NCBI GenBank assembly: GCA_041390105.1
Contig: JAWKQO010000005.1
Coordinates: 54,230-118,229, forward strand
DNA from: Gemmatimonadota bacterium
GTDB lineage: Bacteria; Gemmatimonadota; Gemmatimonadetes; Longimicrobiales; Gaopeijiaceae
Length of the DNA: 64,000 nt
Reading direction: 5' to 3'
Of the stretch, positions 9,526 through 18,875 are shown in pieces. The number at the start of each line of letters is the position of its first letter. Position 1 is the stretch's first letter. The notes under the pieces were generated by a model. The model was not told where the DNA came from, searched no databases, and was given only the letters and a program-made list of their open reading frames with translations. The position numbers and the translations under genes are program-made.

Positions 9526-11432
9526 CGCGCGGTTGGGGACGGAACCGGGGACCGACGTGTCGACGCCGCCAGGCCGCTGCCCGCGACCCAGCTCTCGAGA
9601 AGCAGGCACAGGAGGGCTGCGAGCAGGAGGGGCCACCAGATCTCGGGTCCCTGCCGCCGGGCGAAGATCCGAGCTTCCCACGCGTCGGGGTCGACCGCCA
9701 CTTCGAGCCCCGGCCCCAGATGACGGCGGAGGGCGTCGATAGGCAGTGGGTCGAGCAGGGACTCCCGCGTGGCGATGTTGGCGGCAACCCTGGCGACCAC
9801 GGAGTCCCCGGCCAGGAGGGAATACAGTCCGGCGACCTGCGTGATCGCGCGCCCGTTCTCGATGGGCACCACCCGTCCCGTCGGGTCGGCAACGGCGTCG
9901 ATGCCCTCGAACAGGGGCAGCGACTGGCCCACATCGATGGAGGCCGGGAGCGCGTCGGCGCGCGACCAGCGTCCCACCATCCACTCGAGCAAGGGAAGGA
10001 GCGACGCGCCCACGACCAGGTTGGTGGACTCCGCGTCGAACGGGGATCCGAACAGCAACACCCGTCCTGCCTCATCCTCGTCCGTGACGATCCAGGGCTC
10101 GGCGCCGCCCACGCTGGCCAGGACGCCGAGCGGACTCCCGCTGGACTCGAGCGCGTAGCGGCGGCGGACCCGCAGGTCGGTGAGGTCCTGGAGAAGCCCC
10201 GGAGCCGCCACCGGCAGCTCGCCCACGTCGTCCGCGGGTGCATAGCGCCAGCGCAGGCCCGCGGCGCCGAGGCGTCGATTGAGCGCGCCCAGGCGGGTGG
10301 GATCTGCGGACGGAACGATCACGAAGGTGACGCCTGGTCGGCGCGACTCCAGCCCCTCCCCATCCACGGCGAATACGACCTCGGCCGGGGGGTCGAAGCG
10401 GGCTCGTCCGCTCTCGACCAGGACGTCGATGGCGCTGGCCAGGAACGGAGACGCCGGTCCGCGGACTTCGACCCGCGGGGGCGGCCCGGCACGGAACGCG
10501 AAGTAGCGGCGATCATCGGCGGCGAGGGCGTCCGCGTCGATCTCCACGTGACCCTCGACCACGCCCGGTGCGAGGGGAGAGACTGGAAACACGACGGTTG
10601 CACCCAGGGGAGCGACCGTGGCGCCGGCCACGCGCCCCGACAGGATCAGCCGAACCGGGACCGAGTCCCCTTGCGCGGCGTCCGGCCCCAGCAGCTCAGC
10701 GCTCACCTCGGTGCGCTGGCCCGTGACCGGTGGCAGACCTCCGCCAACCAACACCGTGCCGACGCCGCGGTTGCGTGGACGGTCCCAATCGGGCTGCAGG
10801 GCGCGGACAGGAATCGCTGCCGTTCTGGGCTCCTCTCCGAACGCGCTGGCCTGCAGGTCGGAGAGAAGGTGGATCTCCTTGGCATCGAGCTCCGAGCTCC
10901 CCACGAGAGCCTCGGCCCGATCGAGCGCAGCATCCAAGTCGGTGGCCGACTCGCTCACCTCGGTCCCGAGCACGCGTGAGCGCGCCTGTTCGGGCGTGCT
11001 CGGGAGGGCCACGTCCTCCGGGTCGCCGGCGCGCAGGACCCAGATGCGATCGCGGTCGGTGGCATTGGCGATCGACCTAAGGGCCGCGGCCTTCAGGCGG
11101 TCGAGGACCCGCTCGTCTCCCAGCACCAGGCCGCTGCTGCCGGAGTTGTCCAGGACGATGGCCAACGCGGTTGGCGGGTGAGCGCTGGTGGGTCCAGTCA
11201 GAAACGCGCGTGCGCCGGCCGCCACGATGAGCGCCAGTGCAGCGACCCGCAGGAGCAGCAGGATCACCTGGCGCAGGCGGATGCGGCGGGCGTGCTCCTT
11301 CTCCGTTCGACGCAGGTAGCGCAGGGCGGGGAAGGCCAGGCGCTCGGTCTCCTGCCGATGGAACAGGTGCAGGAAGAGCGGGACCACGAGCGCGGCACCG
11401 GCAATCAGGAAGGCAGGACTCAGGAACCCCAT
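9522..11432 (-). CDS. BatA-like membrane protein with von Willebrand factor A domain
   Basis: 636 residues. The N terminus is a BatA domain with two membrane segments (about 5-22 and 57-80) around the RRTEKEHARR loop. A von Willebrand A-like domain follows, with a metal site LAIVLDNSGSSG that keeps the D-x-S-x-S pattern. The middle is predicted extracytoplasmic beta-rich sequence and a last membrane segment (PLLLAALLCLLLESW) lies near the C terminus. Such proteins usually work with DUF58 and a MoxR ATPase in envelope processes. DUF58 is 15 bases upstream, but no MoxR gene is present here. Function is inferred from family only. Confidence 0.8.
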   Translation of the reverse strand: MGFLSPAFLIAGAALVVPLFLHLFHRQETERLAFPALRYLRRTEKEHARRIRLRQVILLLLRVAALALIVAAGARAFLTGPTSAHPPTALAIVLDNSGSSGLVLGDERVLDRLKAAALRSIANATDRDRIWVLRAGDPEDVALPSTPEQARSRVLGTEVSESATDLDAALDRAEALVGSSELDAKEIHLLSDLQASAFGEEPRTAAIPVRALQPDWDRPRNRGVGTVLVGGGLPPVTGQRTEVSAELLGPDAAQGDSVPVRLILSGRVAGATVAPLGATVVFPVSPLAPGVVEGHVEIDADALAADDRRYFAFRAGPPPRVEVRGPASPFLASAIDVLVESGRARFDPPAEVVFAVDGEGLESRRPGVTFVIVPSADPTRLGALNRRLGAAGLRWRYAPADDVGELPVAAPGLLQDLTDLRVRRRYALESSGSPLGVLASVGGAEPWIVTDEDEAGRVLLFGSPFDAESTNLVVGASLLPLLEWMVGRWSRADALPASIDVGQSLPLFEGIDAVADPTGRVVPIENGRAITQVAGLYSLLAGDSVVARVAANIATRESLLDPLPIDALRRHLGPGLEVAVDPDAWEARIFARRQGPEIWWPLLLAALLCLLLESWVAGSGLAASTRRSPVPSPTAR

Positions 11433-11447
11433 GCGCCGATCGACCCG

Positions 11448-12377
11448 CTAGCCCAGGCGGGCGCGCTTCTTCAAGTACGCGCCCAGCACGCGGGACAGGG
11501 GCTGGTCGGTGTCCACGGTCACATAGTCGATGCCGTAGGGCCTCAGGGCGCGCTCCCACTCGCGCAGGGCCTCCTTCACCGCGTCTCGGTAGTCGGCACG
11601 CAGGTCGGCCGCGTTGACGCGCATTTCCTCCTGCGTTTCGGGGTCGTAGAACCACGCATCCCCGGCTGCCGGCAGCTCCCGCTCACCGGGATCGAGCAGA
11701 TGCAGCACCAACACCTCATGTCCCCGGTGCCGAAGGAACCGAAGGGTGTTCTTGGTCCGATCCAGGTCCACCAACAGATCCGATACGAGCACGACGAGCC
11801 CCCTGCGGCGCAGGCGCCGCGCCACGTCGGTGAGGGCCGACGGAGCGTTGGTGCGCCCCGAAGCCTGCAGGCTCTCCAACCGGTGGAGGAGCTCGTACCA
11901 GTGGTGCTTTCCGCCTCGGGGGTGGATGCGGGTCGGCACGCCGTCATGGAAGGCGGTGAGACCCACTGCGTCGCCCTGCCGCACGAGCAGCAGCGAAAGT
12001 GCGGCGAGGAGCTGCTTCCCATAGGACAGCTTGGACAGGAGTCCGGTCCCGGACTTCCAGTTCATCGATTCGCTGATGTCCAGCAGGAGGTGACTGACCA
12101 GGTTGGTCTCCTCCTGGAACTGCTTCACGAAATAGCGATCGGAACGCCCGAACATGCGCCAGTCGATGTAGCGTACGTCGTCCCCGGGCTGATAGGCCTT
12201 GAGTTCTGCAAACTCGGCGGAGAACCCGCGGTGGGGCGAGGCATGGAGGCCCAGGAGGAAACCCTCGACCACCTTGCGCGCCACGAACTCGAGGTTCCCG
12301 AGGCGGGAGAGCTCGGTGGGATGCAGGAGATCGGCGCGCCGGAGGTGGGCGCGGGAACGCGTCGTCGTCTGACTCAT
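11448..12377 (-). CDS. DUF58 domain protein
   Basis: 309 residues from ATG 12377. The family signature is clear: an N-terminal helix with NLEFVARKVVEGF, then GFSAEFAELKAYQPGDDVRYIDWRMFGRSD, typical of the region before a vWA-like fold. This is followed by HLLLDISESM (a D-x-S-x-S-like metal site) and VGLTAFHDGV. No transmembrane segment is visible, so it is probably cytoplasmic. In other bacteria DUF58 genes sit with MoxR ATPases and BatA proteins. Here it leads a minus-strand run with a BatA-like gene and mfd, without MoxR. Confidence 0.85.
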   Translation of the reverse strand: MSQTTTRSRAHLRRADLLHPTELSRLGNLEFVARKVVEGFLLGLHASPHRGFSAEFAELKAYQPGDDVRYIDWRMFGRSDRYFVKQFQEETNLVSHLLLDISESMNWKSGTGLLSKLSYGKQLLAALSLLLVRQGDAVGLTAFHDGVPTRIHPRGGKHHWYELLHRLESLQASGRTNAPSALTDVARRLRRRGLVVLVSDLLVDLDRTKNTLRFLRHRGHEVLVLHLLDPGERELPAAGDAWFYDPETQEEMRVNAADLRADYRDAVKEALREWERALRPYGIDYVTVDTDQPLSRVLGAYLKKRARLG

Positions 12378-12666
12378 GGAGACTGGCAAAGTACCTCTCC
12401 GGCAGACGCGCGAGCAACGTGTGGGACAGGCGAGCCATGGGGCCCGTGGAGCGCGCTGGACCCGGGGTCGGGTGTCCTCGGCGGGCGAGGATGGGCGTCC
12501 CCAGAGGGGGACACGGCACCGGCCCCCAGGCCCGAAACGCCCAATCCAGGGGGTTTTGACGCGCCGTACCGTGGCATGGCTCCTGCCCTCTCGACCTACG
12601 GACGAATGCGCCGAACAGACTGGGCGCGGGTATGGAGAGGGGACGGGCTTGCGGGAGGTGGCATCG
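12378..12666. other. Divergent intergenic region, no decisive signal
   Basis: 289 bases separate the DUF58 gene (minus) from the DUF4384 gene (plus), so promoters for both must lie here. A TTGACG occurs at 12556-12561 on the plus strand but has no convincing -10 box at the right distance. A GGGAGG ribosome site for the plus-strand gene is at about 12653. Nothing else is recognisable. Confidence 0.4.
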
Positions 12667-14040
12667 ATGAAGGTGGGCCGGATGTGGGTGCTGGGGGCGG
12701 CGACCTTCGGGGCCGCGACCCCGACGCTTGCACAAGCACCGGACGCAGCGCTGGAGGTGGAGGCGCGCGTGTGGCTGGACCGGGGCTCCGAGCCCGTCCT
12801 CCAACTGGGTGACCGCATCCGCATCTACTACCGGATCTCGCAGGACGCGTACGTCGCCGTGTTCCATCTCGACACCGACGGCCGCGCCGCGTTGGTCTTT
12901 CCCGAGCGCCCCGGCCAACCCAACCTCGTGAGGGGCGGTCGTGACTACCGGCTCCTGTTCGGCAACTCCGCGTATTGGTACGTGGAGGAACATCCGGGAG
13001 TCGGGTACTACTTCATCGTCGCGTCGCCGGAGCCGCTTGATTTCTCCGCGTTCGACTACTCCCGCTATGAGCGCACCTGGGACCTCCGCACCGTGGGGGG
13101 CGAGGTGCACGGCGACCCCTTCCTGGCGATGGACGAATTCGTCGCGCGGCTCATCCCGGAATGGGAGTACGTTCCCTATGCGCTCGACTACGCCGAGTAC
13201 GACGTGGGGGACGACTACGAATACCCCCGCTTCCTCTGCTACGAGTGTCACGCTGAGCGGCCCTTCTACGTCTGGGACCCCTACTACTCCACCTGCCTGG
13301 AGTTCGACGTCTACGGACGCAGCGACCCGTGGTTCTACATCAGCACCCGCTACCGGGGCAGCTACGCCGTGCTCCCCCGGCCTCGGGGTCGCCCGCGCTA
13401 CGAGTTCAAGGAGAAGGGACTGAGGATTCCGGATGCGGTGCTGCTCAGCCCCCGGCAGGGCCGTCGCCGCCCGGGGGAGTACGACACGCCGACTCGTCGG
13501 AACGACGCGGAGGCTCGGCCGCCCAATTCGCGGGGGCGCGCCCCGGCCGAGGAGCCCACCGTCCGCCGGCGAGGCGACTCCGGTTCCACGGACGGGCGGG
13601 TGCGGCGCCAGCCCGTCCCCCTGGAGCGCTCGCGGCCCGAGCGTGCCTCGGAGGGCTCGTCGACCCGGCGGGCAGGGCCCACTGAGCGACTTCGGCCGTC
13701 GATCCAGCCCCGCCCGCGCGTCCAGCCTCGCCTCGAAGGCCCGGGCTCTCGCTCCGGAGGCAGCGGGTCGGTGGATCGCGGGGGGGGCCCCTCCGCCGGA
13801 CGACGTCCCGAGGTGCGCCGGCCTTCCAATGCACCCTCCGGGGGCGCGGCAGGGCGTCCGCCCGGCAGCGCCGCGCCGCCACCGGTGCGCCGGCCCTCGG
13901 GCGGGTCCGACCAGCCCGCAGCGCGACGGCCCTCTGGATCCTCCAGACCGCCCGTCGCTCGGAGCTCCGGCAGCGGCTCGCCGAAGGAACGCGGTGGAGA
14001 GCGTCCGCGTCGGCCTCGAGGTGGCTCCGACGGGGGCTGA
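12667..14040 (+). CDS. Exported DUF4384 protein with CXXCH motif and basic low-complexity tail
   Basis: 457 residues from ATG 12667, placed 8 bases after GGAGG. A signal peptide (MKVGRMWVLGAATFGAATPT, likely cut before QAP) precedes a DUF4384-like domain at about 26-125 (QLGDRIRIYYRISQDAYVAV, then ALVFPE). A tyrosine- and tryptophan-rich middle (130-240) contains C191-Y-E-C194-H195. From about 260 to the end the protein is almost entirely Arg, Pro, Gly and Ser with repeated RRPSG-like units, so it should be disordered and strongly basic. DUF4384 has no settled function. The CXXCH could be a c-type heme site or a structural cysteine pair. Confidence 0.8.
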   Translation: MKVGRMWVLGAATFGAATPTLAQAPDAALEVEARVWLDRGSEPVLQLGDRIRIYYRISQDAYVAVFHLDTDGRAALVFPERPGQPNLVRGGRDYRLLFGNSAYWYVEEHPGVGYYFIVASPEPLDFSAFDYSRYERTWDLRTVGGEVHGDPFLAMDEFVARLIPEWEYVPYALDYAEYDVGDDYEYPRFLCYECHAERPFYVWDPYYSTCLEFDVYGRSDPWFYISTRYRGSYAVLPRPRGRPRYEFKEKGLRIPDAVLLSPRQGRRRPGEYDTPTRRNDAEARPPNSRGRAPAEEPTVRRRGDSGSTDGRVRRQPVPLERSRPERASEGSSTRRAGPTERLRPSIQPRPRVQPRLEGPGSRSGGSGSVDRGGGPSAGRRPEVRRPSNAPSGGAAGRPPGSAAPPPVRRPSGGSDQPAARRPSGSSRPPVARSSGSGSPKERGGERPRRPRGGSDGG

Positions 14041-14096
14041 GCGTCCCTCGCAGCCGCCCAACGGCGGCCACGCTCCCGGTGACGGCGGAGCCGCGG

Positions 14097-14102
14097 TATA
14101 CT
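14097..14102 (+). promoter_or_regulatory. Candidate -10 box upstream of lepA
   Basis: TATACT stands out in otherwise GC-rich sequence 31 bases before ATG 14134. No -35 consensus is visible at 16-18 bases upstream. Similar AT-rich boxes precede the Ccm cluster and the minus-strand gene at 27013. Confidence 0.35.
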
Positions 14103-14133
14103 TCGCTGTCCTTCTGGTGGCTCGCGGAGCACG

Positions 14134-16005
14134 ATGCTGCCCCGCGAGCCCCTTCGTTTCGGGCGGGCCGCGAGCCTGCCGATCCGACCCCCGGACTCAG
14201 CCGTGCAGACCGACCACATCCGCAACTTCTGTATCATCGCGCACATCGACCACGGGAAGTCGACCCTGGCCGACCGGCTGCTCGAACGCACAGGCACGCT
14301 GGATCGGCGTGTCATGCGGGAACAGGTTCTCGACTCCAATGAGCTGGAGCGCGAGCGCGGCATCACGATCAAGCTACACGCGGTACGGATGGACTACCGG
14401 GGCGCCGACGGCAGCGAATACCAGCTCAACCTGATCGATACCCCTGGTCACGTCGATTTCACCTACGAGGTCTCACGCTCCTTGGCCGCCTGCGAAGGGG
14501 CGCTGCTGGTGGTGGACGCCAGCCAGGGTGTGCAGGCACAGACGCTGTCCAACCTCTTTCTGGCGTTGGACGCCGGGCTGGAGATCATCCCGGTCCTGAA
14601 CAAGATCGATCTGCCGGGTGCGGAACCCGAGCGGCGACGCGAGGAGTTGTCGGACCTCCTGGGTGTCGAGCCTGACTCGATTCTCCTGGCCAGTGCCAAG
14701 GAAGGCACTGGGGCCGAGGCCATTCTCGAGGCCATCGTCGCCCGGATCCCCGCTCCCCGAGGCTCTCCTGAGGCGCCTCTGCGAGCGCTGATCTTCGACT
14801 CCCTGTACGACCAGTACCTCGGCGCGGTCCCCAGCGTGCGCGTGGTCGATGGGACGGTGCGGGCCGGCATGCGAATCGCGTTCGGCGCGGTGCCCGCGGT
14901 CTACGACGTCACCGAGGTCGGCTACTATCGGTTGGGGCGCGTACCCAGGGACCAGCTCGGCCCCGGAGAGGTCGGGTACGTGGTCGCGGCCATCAAGGAC
15001 GTGTCCCACACGCGGGTGGGCGACACCATTCTCGATGCCGACCGCCGGGCCACCGAGCTACTTCCCGGCTATCAAGAAGTGCGGCCCATGGTGTTCGCCG
15101 GCCTCTACCCCACGGACTCCGACCAATACGAGGAGCTGAGGGACGCGTTGGGACGCCTACGACTCAACGATGCCAGCTTGCACTACGAGCCCGAGACCTC
15201 GACGGCCCTCGGTTTTGGTTTCCGTTGCGGCTTTCTGGGTCTGCTGCACATGGAGATCATCCAGGAGAGGCTCCACCGGGAGTTCGGGGTCGACCTGATC
15301 ACTACGGTCCCCAACGTGGAGTACCACCTGCGGTTGACGGACGGGCAGGAGATCCACATCGAGAACCCCACGCTCATGCCGGATCGCTCTCGCATCGAGA
15401 CGATCGCCGAACCCATGGTGCGGGCGCGCATCGTCTCGCCTTCCGAGTTCATCGGCAACGTGCAGAAGCTCTGCCACGAACGGCGCGGTCTCTTCCTGGG
15501 TATGCACTATCCCGATCCGCTGCGTGTGGAACTCGAATACGAGCTACCGTTGGCCGAGATCGTCCTCGATTTCTACGATCGCCTCAAGAGCAGCACGCGA
15601 GGCTATGCATCGCTGGACTACGAGTTCAAGGAGTATCGGGCCGGAGACCTCGTGAAGCTGGATGTCCTGGTCAACGGGGACCCTGTCGACGCCTTCAGCG
15701 TGATCATCCACAAGGACAAGGCAGAGACCTACGGACGCGACCTCATCAAACGCTTGCGGGAGCTGATTCCGCGTCAGCAGTTCGAGGTGGCTTTGCAGGC
15801 GGCCATCGGCACGCGCATCATCGCTCGTGAGAACGTGAAGGCACTCCGGAAGAACGTCACCGCCAAGTGCTATGGCGGCGATATCACCCGGAAGCGCAAA
15901 CTCCTGGAAAAGCAGAAGGAAGGAAAGAAGCGCATGAAGCAGGTCGGTGCGGTGGAGATCCCCCAGGAGGCCTTCCTGGCCGTCCTCTCACTGGGAAGCG
16001 ACTGA
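14134..16005 (+). CDS. lepA: Elongation factor 4 (LepA) GTPase
   Basis: 623 residues from ATG 14134, which has GGAG five bases upstream; GTG 14203 would give the more usual N terminus just before HIRNFCIIAHIDHGKST and is a real alternative. Motifs: G1 AHIDHGKST, G3 DTPGH, G4 NKID, EF-G-like domains, and the LepA-specific C terminus RKRKLLEKQKEGKKRMKQ. LepA acts on translating ribosomes, with back-translocation and initiation roles reported. It leads a tightly packed run, with the ROK kinase start only one base after its stop. Confidence 0.97.
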   Translation: MLPREPLRFGRAASLPIRPPDSAVQTDHIRNFCIIAHIDHGKSTLADRLLERTGTLDRRVMREQVLDSNELERERGITIKLHAVRMDYRGADGSEYQLNLIDTPGHVDFTYEVSRSLAACEGALLVVDASQGVQAQTLSNLFLALDAGLEIIPVLNKIDLPGAEPERRREELSDLLGVEPDSILLASAKEGTGAEAILEAIVARIPAPRGSPEAPLRALIFDSLYDQYLGAVPSVRVVDGTVRAGMRIAFGAVPAVYDVTEVGYYRLGRVPRDQLGPGEVGYVVAAIKDVSHTRVGDTILDADRRATELLPGYQEVRPMVFAGLYPTDSDQYEELRDALGRLRLNDASLHYEPETSTALGFGFRCGFLGLLHMEIIQERLHREFGVDLITTVPNVEYHLRLTDGQEIHIENPTLMPDRSRIETIAEPMVRARIVSPSEFIGNVQKLCHERRGLFLGMHYPDPLRVELEYELPLAEIVLDFYDRLKSSTRGYASLDYEFKEYRAGDLVKLDVLVNGDPVDAFSVIIHKDKAETYGRDLIKRLRELIPRQQFEVALQAAIGTRIIARENVKALRKNVTAKCYGGDITRKRKLLEKQKEGKKRMKQVGAVEIPQEAFLAVLSLGSD

Positions 16006-16006
16006 G

Positions 16007-16993
16007 GTGTCCGGGTCCCGTTGGATCGTGGGAGTCGACATCGGTGGGACCAACCTCGTCGTGGGCGCCGTTCCGGCAGAAGGTGGGCCGGTCGTCGGAC
16101 TCCTGCAGCGACCCACGGAAGCGCGGCGAGGAGGCCACTCCGTGGTCGAGCGTGTCGTGCGCATGGTGAAGGACGTGATTGCCGCCGTGCGGGAGCAGGC
16201 CGGCGCGGACGCGGAGATCCTCGGGGTGGGGATCGGATCGCCCGGACCGCTGAACCGAACGACCGGTGTGGTGCTCGATACCCCCAACCTCGGTTGGGAG
16301 AACTTCCCCGTCCGCGACTTGGTGGCGGGGGCCCTGGACCTGCCAGCCACCTTGGACAACGATGCCAACTGTGCCACCTACGGCGAGTGGTGGCTGGGTG
16401 CCGGGCGGGGGTCCCGACATCTGATCGGCGTGACCATCGGCACCGGGGTTGGGGGTGGGATGGTCATCGATGGACGGATCTTCCACGGCGCCTCCGATGC
16501 CGCCGGGGAATTCGGACACATGACCATCGATTTCCATGGGCGCAAGTGCAACTGCGGCAACTACGGTTGCCTGGAAGCCTATGCGTCGGGTCCGGCGATT
16601 GCGGCCCGAGCCGTCGAAGGGATCGAAGCCGGTGCGGAGACCACGTTGGCGGAGACCGTGGGCGGGGCCCTCGATCGGATCACGGCCGCGACGGTCTACC
16701 ACGGCGCTGTGGCGGGAGACCGCTACGCGCACGAGGTGCTTCAGGAGACCGCCAAGATCCTGGGAGCGGGGATCGCCAATCTGATCAACGCGTTCAATCC
16801 CGACATCGTGGTCATCGCGGGCGGGGTGGTGCAGGCCGGCGATCTCCTTCTCGGCCCCCTGCGGGCCACGGTCCGTCAGCGCGCCTTCCGCTCTGCGGTG
16901 GATGCGTGTGAGATCCGTGTGGCGCAGCTGGGTGACGGCGCCGGCGTGGTGGGAGCCGCGGGGGTATTCCGCGCCGAGATGGTCGCGCCGTGA
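16007..16993 (+). CDS. ROK family sugar kinase (glucokinase-like)
   Basis: 328 residues from GTG 16007. N-terminal phosphate loop VGVDIGGTNL, catalytic region ATLDNDANCATYGEW, TIGTGVGGGMVIDG, and the ROK zinc motif KCNCGNYGCLEAY. The E-x-G-H segment AGEFGHM matches glucose- or glucosamine-type ROK kinases. Length is typical of glucokinases. It has no helix-turn-helix, so it is a kinase rather than a NagC-type repressor. It follows lepA by one base and overlaps the PfkB kinase gene by four. Exact sugar cannot be fixed from sequence. Confidence 0.9.
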   Translation: MSGSRWIVGVDIGGTNLVVGAVPAEGGPVVGLLQRPTEARRGGHSVVERVVRMVKDVIAAVREQAGADAEILGVGIGSPGPLNRTTGVVLDTPNLGWENFPVRDLVAGALDLPATLDNDANCATYGEWWLGAGRGSRHLIGVTIGTGVGGGMVIDGRIFHGASDAAGEFGHMTIDFHGRKCNCGNYGCLEAYASGPAIAARAVEGIEAGAETTLAETVGGALDRITAATVYHGAVAGDRYAHEVLQETAKILGAGIANLINAFNPDIVVIAGGVVQAGDLLLGPLRATVRQRAFRSAVDACEIRVAQLGDGAGVVGAAGVFRAEMVAP

Positions 16994-17982
16994 CGCTGGG
17001 GAAGGGCCCACGCCTGGGCGTGGTCGGCACGCTGGTGTGGGATACGATCCGCCGGGTGGGGCGAGCCCCCATCGAAGAGTGGGGTGGAATCGCCTATGCG
17101 CTCGGCGGGGTGTGTGCCTCGTTGCCGGAGGCGTGGGAGGTGGTACCCCTGTTGAAGGTCGGCCGTGACCTCGAAGGACGGGCCGTCCGTTTCCTGCGAG
17201 GATTGCCGCGCGTCCACTTCGAGGCCATTCAACCCGTCCCCGAGCCCAACAACCGCGTGGAGCTGATCTACGCCGACCACACGCGTCGGACCGAGCGGTT
17301 GTCTGGGGGGGTGGGGCCCTGGACCGCCCCCGAGTTGCTTCCCCGCCTGTCCGACCTGGACGCCCTCTACGTCAATTTCATCTCCGGCTTCGAGATGACG
17401 GTGGAGACCGCGGAGTGGCTTCGGCAAGCCTTCGACGGCCCGATCTACGCCGACCTGCACTCGCTCTTCCTGGCTGTGTCGGCGGGCGGCTTGCGCACGC
17501 CCCAGGCTCTGCCCGAGCTGGCGCGTTGGCTGCGCTGCTTCGACGCGATACAGATGAACGAGGCCGAGTTCGCTCTGCTGGCTGAACACTCCGGAGACCC
17601 CTGGGCTCTGGCGGCGCAGCTGGTGGGCGGACCGCTGCGCGTGCTGCTGGTGACGCTGGGCGAACGCGGCGCGGCCTTCGTGGCCGCTCCGGACTTCCAT
17701 CCCGATCCGCTGCGGTGGCCCAAGGCGCGCAGGGCGCTGGGGCCCACGGGAACGGCGCTCAGCAGGCGCATCGCCTCGACGGAGATTGTACCGGAGCCCG
17801 ATCCCACAGGATGTGGGGACGTGTGGGGCGCCACCTGCTTCGCTCGCTTGCTGGCCGGAGACGCCCTGGACGTGGCCATGTCACGGGCCAACACGCTGGC
17901 GGGCCGCAACGCCGCTCTGAACGGCGCCACGGGGTTGCATCTGCACCTGACCGGCCGGTTGTCCTCGGAGGTACACGGATGA
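16990..17982 (+). CDS. PfkB family carbohydrate kinase
   Basis: 330 residues from GTG 16990, overlapping the ROK gene stop. The C-terminal PfkB signature DPTGCGDVWGATCFARLLAG contains the catalytic Asp, and a GG motif near the N terminus (GGIAYALGG) fits sugar binding. Mid-region QMNEAEFALL and LLVTLGERGAAF are also family-like. The family phosphorylates ribose, fructose, adenosine and similar substrates; which one is not evident. It is coupled on both sides by 4-base overlaps, to a ROK kinase and to a STAS/ATPase gene, which is an unusual setting. Confidence 0.85.
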   Translation: MTLGKGPRLGVVGTLVWDTIRRVGRAPIEEWGGIAYALGGVCASLPEAWEVVPLLKVGRDLEGRAVRFLRGLPRVHFEAIQPVPEPNNRVELIYADHTRRTERLSGGVGPWTAPELLPRLSDLDALYVNFISGFEMTVETAEWLRQAFDGPIYADLHSLFLAVSAGGLRTPQALPELARWLRCFDAIQMNEAEFALLAEHSGDPWALAAQLVGGPLRVLLVTLGERGAAFVAAPDFHPDPLRWPKARRALGPTGTALSRRIASTEIVPEPDPTGCGDVWGATCFARLLAGDALDVAMSRANTLAGRNAALNGATGLHLHLTGRLSSEVHG

Positions 17983-18869
17983 GGCTCATCGACGTCCCGG
18001 GTGCACTCGACATGAAGAGTGTCGATGACCTCTTTCGCGAGGTGGGCACGCCCTCCGAGTCGAGCTCGCTCCTCGACGCTCGCCACTTGCGCTGGATCGA
18101 CCCCGCCGGGATGCTGGCGCTTCTGGCGGTCGGGCGGGTCCTCAGCGACCGCCAGCAGGGACCGGTCAAGCTCAACCTACCGGAGAGCGCGGATGTCGTG
18201 GGCTACCTCTCCCGCATGGGGTTCTTCCAGCAGGCGTCCCAGATCTTCCAGATGACCGACGCGCCGCCGTCCCGGCGGAGCGCTCGCGCGTCGGACGTGT
18301 TGCTCGAGATCACGTCCATCGCGGAGAACCAGGACGTCCACGAGGTGGTCGAGCGGGTGCAGTCCCGCGCGGGTGCCATCCTCTCGAAGACCCTGGGCTA
18401 TCCGACCTCTTCTGTAGTGCAGTTCTCCGTGATCCTCTCGGAGGTCTGCCAGAACATCCTGGAGCATGCCGAGGCACCAGGGTGGGTGGCCGCCCAGGTC
18501 TACAAGTGGACCAAGCGCCTGGGAAGAGAGGTGCTGGTGCTCTCGGTCGTCGATGTGGGTCGCGGATTCCGGGGATCGCTCGCCTCCGAGCATGCCGCCC
18601 GTTTCGGCGATCGGTGGGGGGATGCTACGGCACTGGAGGCTGCGTTCATCCACGGGCTCACGCGGTTCCCGGATTCGGGGCGCGGACAGGGGATCCAACA
18701 GATCCGGCGTCAGGTGCGGCGCTGGGATGGGATCATCGCCGTGCGTTCCGGGACGGCGCGCATCGCGGATGTCCCCAACTGGGACGACTCGCCGCCCTTG
18801 GAGGATGAGCTTCCGCCGTTCCCCGGCGCTCAGATCAGTATCGTCCTTCCCGCTGCACCGAAGGGGTAG
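17979..18869 (+). CDS. STAS domain fused to anti-sigma-type histidine kinase-like ATPase
   Basis: 296 residues from ATG 17979 (ATGA overlap with the PfkB gene). Residues 1-95 form a STAS domain, with the phosphorylation-loop position reading I40-D-P-A-G-M instead of the usual D-S-S/T-G-L, so the expected phosphoacceptor serine is missing. Residues 110-292 form a GHKL ATPase: N-box E155-xxx-N159-xxx-H163 (SEVCQNILEHAEA), G1 DVGRGF at 192-197, and G2 SGRGQGIQ at 233-240. This is the RsbW/SpoIIAB type of fold. Antagonist and kinase modules in one chain suggest a switch; partner and output are unknown. Confidence 0.8.
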   Translation: MRLIDVPGALDMKSVDDLFREVGTPSESSSLLDARHLRWIDPAGMLALLAVGRVLSDRQQGPVKLNLPESADVVGYLSRMGFFQQASQIFQMTDAPPSRRSARASDVLLEITSIAENQDVHEVVERVQSRAGAILSKTLGYPTSSVVQFSVILSEVCQNILEHAEAPGWVAAQVYKWTKRLGREVLVLSVVDVGRGFRGSLASEHAARFGDRWGDATALEAAFIHGLTRFPDSGRGQGIQQIRRQVRRWDGIIAVRSGTARIADVPNWDDSPPLEDELPPFPGAQISIVLPAAPKG

Positions 18870-18875
18870 CCGAGG

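Noticed and set aside
9462..12812. Long open frames on the plus strand opposite the BatA-like and DUF58 genes
   Set aside because: They mirror well-supported minus-strand genes, have no family features and arise from GC-rich third positions.
11944..14061. Minus-strand frame of about 700 codons opposite the DUF4384 gene
   Set aside because: It covers the low-complexity tail and the DUF58 start in the wrong frame; the plus-strand gene has a signal peptide, ribosome site and domain match.
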